From an uncultured Prevotellaceae bacterium (GTDB lineage Bacteria > Bacteroidota > Bacteroidia > Bacteroidales > Muribaculaceae), in NCBI GenBank assembly GCA_900556245.1, contig USOC01000071.1, positions 1 through 6,409 on the forward strand: DNA of 6,409 bases, written 5' to 3'. Below the pieces are notes generated by a model that was given only the letters and a program-made list of their open reading frames with translations, was not told where the DNA came from and ran no database searches. Positions 6,219 through 6,409 of the stretch are shown here, one piece after another; positions within the stretch are counted from its first letter, which is position 1, and each line of letters begins with the position of its first letter. The position numbers were made by a program, and so were the translations under genes.

Positions 6219-6228
6219 TAAAATTTTA
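6219..6228. repeat. 10-bp palindrome between ROK stop and SusC-like start
   Basis: TAAAATTTTA is a perfect palindrome ending 7 nt before the SusC-like ATG. It resembles the core of the palindrome in the divergent promoter (TAAAATATTTTA) but lacks the central AT. It may be a second site for the same regulator or chance in AT-rich DNA. No good promoter pair was seen in this 43-nt gap, so the two genes may share a transcript. Confidence 0.22.
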
Positions 6229-6235
6229 GTTATAC

Positions 6236-6409
6236 ATGAATCGATTGAAAACAATAAAAGTGATTTCCCTATTGTTTGTCCTGACGTTGCCGGCTGTCAT
6301 GTCCGGTCAGACTTTGACATTCAAAGGAGTTGTGATAGACGAGGGAGGAGAGCCTCTTGTCGGTGTGTCTATTGCTGAAAAGGGAGGGAAGACTCTTGGT
6401 GTAACGCCC
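6236..6409 (+). CDS. SusC/RagA-type TonB-dependent outer-membrane receptor, N-terminal fragment (3' cut by window end)
   Basis: Fifty-eight codons are visible. The first 24 or so residues are a Sec signal peptide (MNRLKTIKVISLLFVLTLPAVMSG, with Gln as a likely mature start). Next comes TLTFKGVVIDEGGEPLVGVSIAEKGGKTLGVTP, the start of a CarboxypepD_reg-like beta-sandwich domain. In Bacteroidota this order is typical of SusC-type porins, which import glycan fragments through the outer membrane with a SusD lipoprotein. The plug and barrel, which would prove it, lie outside the window; other proteins with the same N-terminal domain cannot be excluded. The gene follows ROK by 43 nt without a recognisable promoter, which points to co-transcription or to a promoter for an alternative sigma factor. 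Confidence 0.72.
   Translation, partial: MNRLKTIKVISLLFVLTLPAVMSGQTLTFKGVVIDEGGEPLVGVSIAEKGGKTLGVTP

Noticed and set aside
1..6409. CRISPR array, tRNA, rRNA, insertion sequence or attachment site
   Set aside because: No regularly spaced repeats, tRNA-like cloverleaf, transposase frame or terminal inverted repeats were seen.

Overview
The window looks like chromosomal DNA from a member of the order Bacteroidales (Bacteroidota). The evidence is a SusC/RagA-type start at the right edge, several promoters of the Bacteroidota type (TTG/TTTG near -33, TAnnTTTG near -7), starts without Shine-Dalgarno sequences, and a MINPP-like histidine phosphatase. Genus cannot be fixed from the sequence.

Layout. 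(1) Bases 3-722, plus strand: the C-terminal part of a histidine-type (multiple inositol polyphosphate phosphatase-like) phosphatase whose start lies outside the window. (2) Bases 723-1142: an AT-rich non-coding gap with two good plus-strand promoters, an imperfect hairpin, and a strong intrinsic terminator. The second promoter plus the terminator frame a probable small RNA of about 144 nt with a 12-bp stem-loop. (3) Bases 4815 down to 1143, minus strand: a tight three-gene operon encoding a Tat-exported DUF4434 TIM-barrel protein, a sugar-porter-type MFS transporter and an N-acylglucosamine 2-epimerase. The gaps are 1 and 2 nt. The transporter is split by a 1-nt frameshift and the epimerase by one in-frame TAA, while every family motif on both sides of each lesion is kept. 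(4) Bases 4816-4977: a divergent regulatory region with a promoter for each side, a 14-bp palindrome and repeated TATTAAA boxes. (5) Bases 4978-6192, plus strand: a ROK-family transcriptional regulator. (6) Bases 6236 to the end, plus strand: a signal peptide and the start of a CarboxypepD_reg-like domain, probably a SusC-type TonB-dependent receptor.

How the parts may work together (inference): the SusC-type system would bring a glycan into the periplasm, the DUF4434 protein may help process it, the MFS protein would carry a monosaccharide across the inner membrane, and the epimerase would interconvert N-acetylmannosamine and N-acetylglucosamine. The ROK protein probably senses the sugar or its phosphate and controls both divergent units. 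If the two lesions are real and not sequencing errors, uptake and epimerisation are lost while the regulator and the exported protein remain intact.
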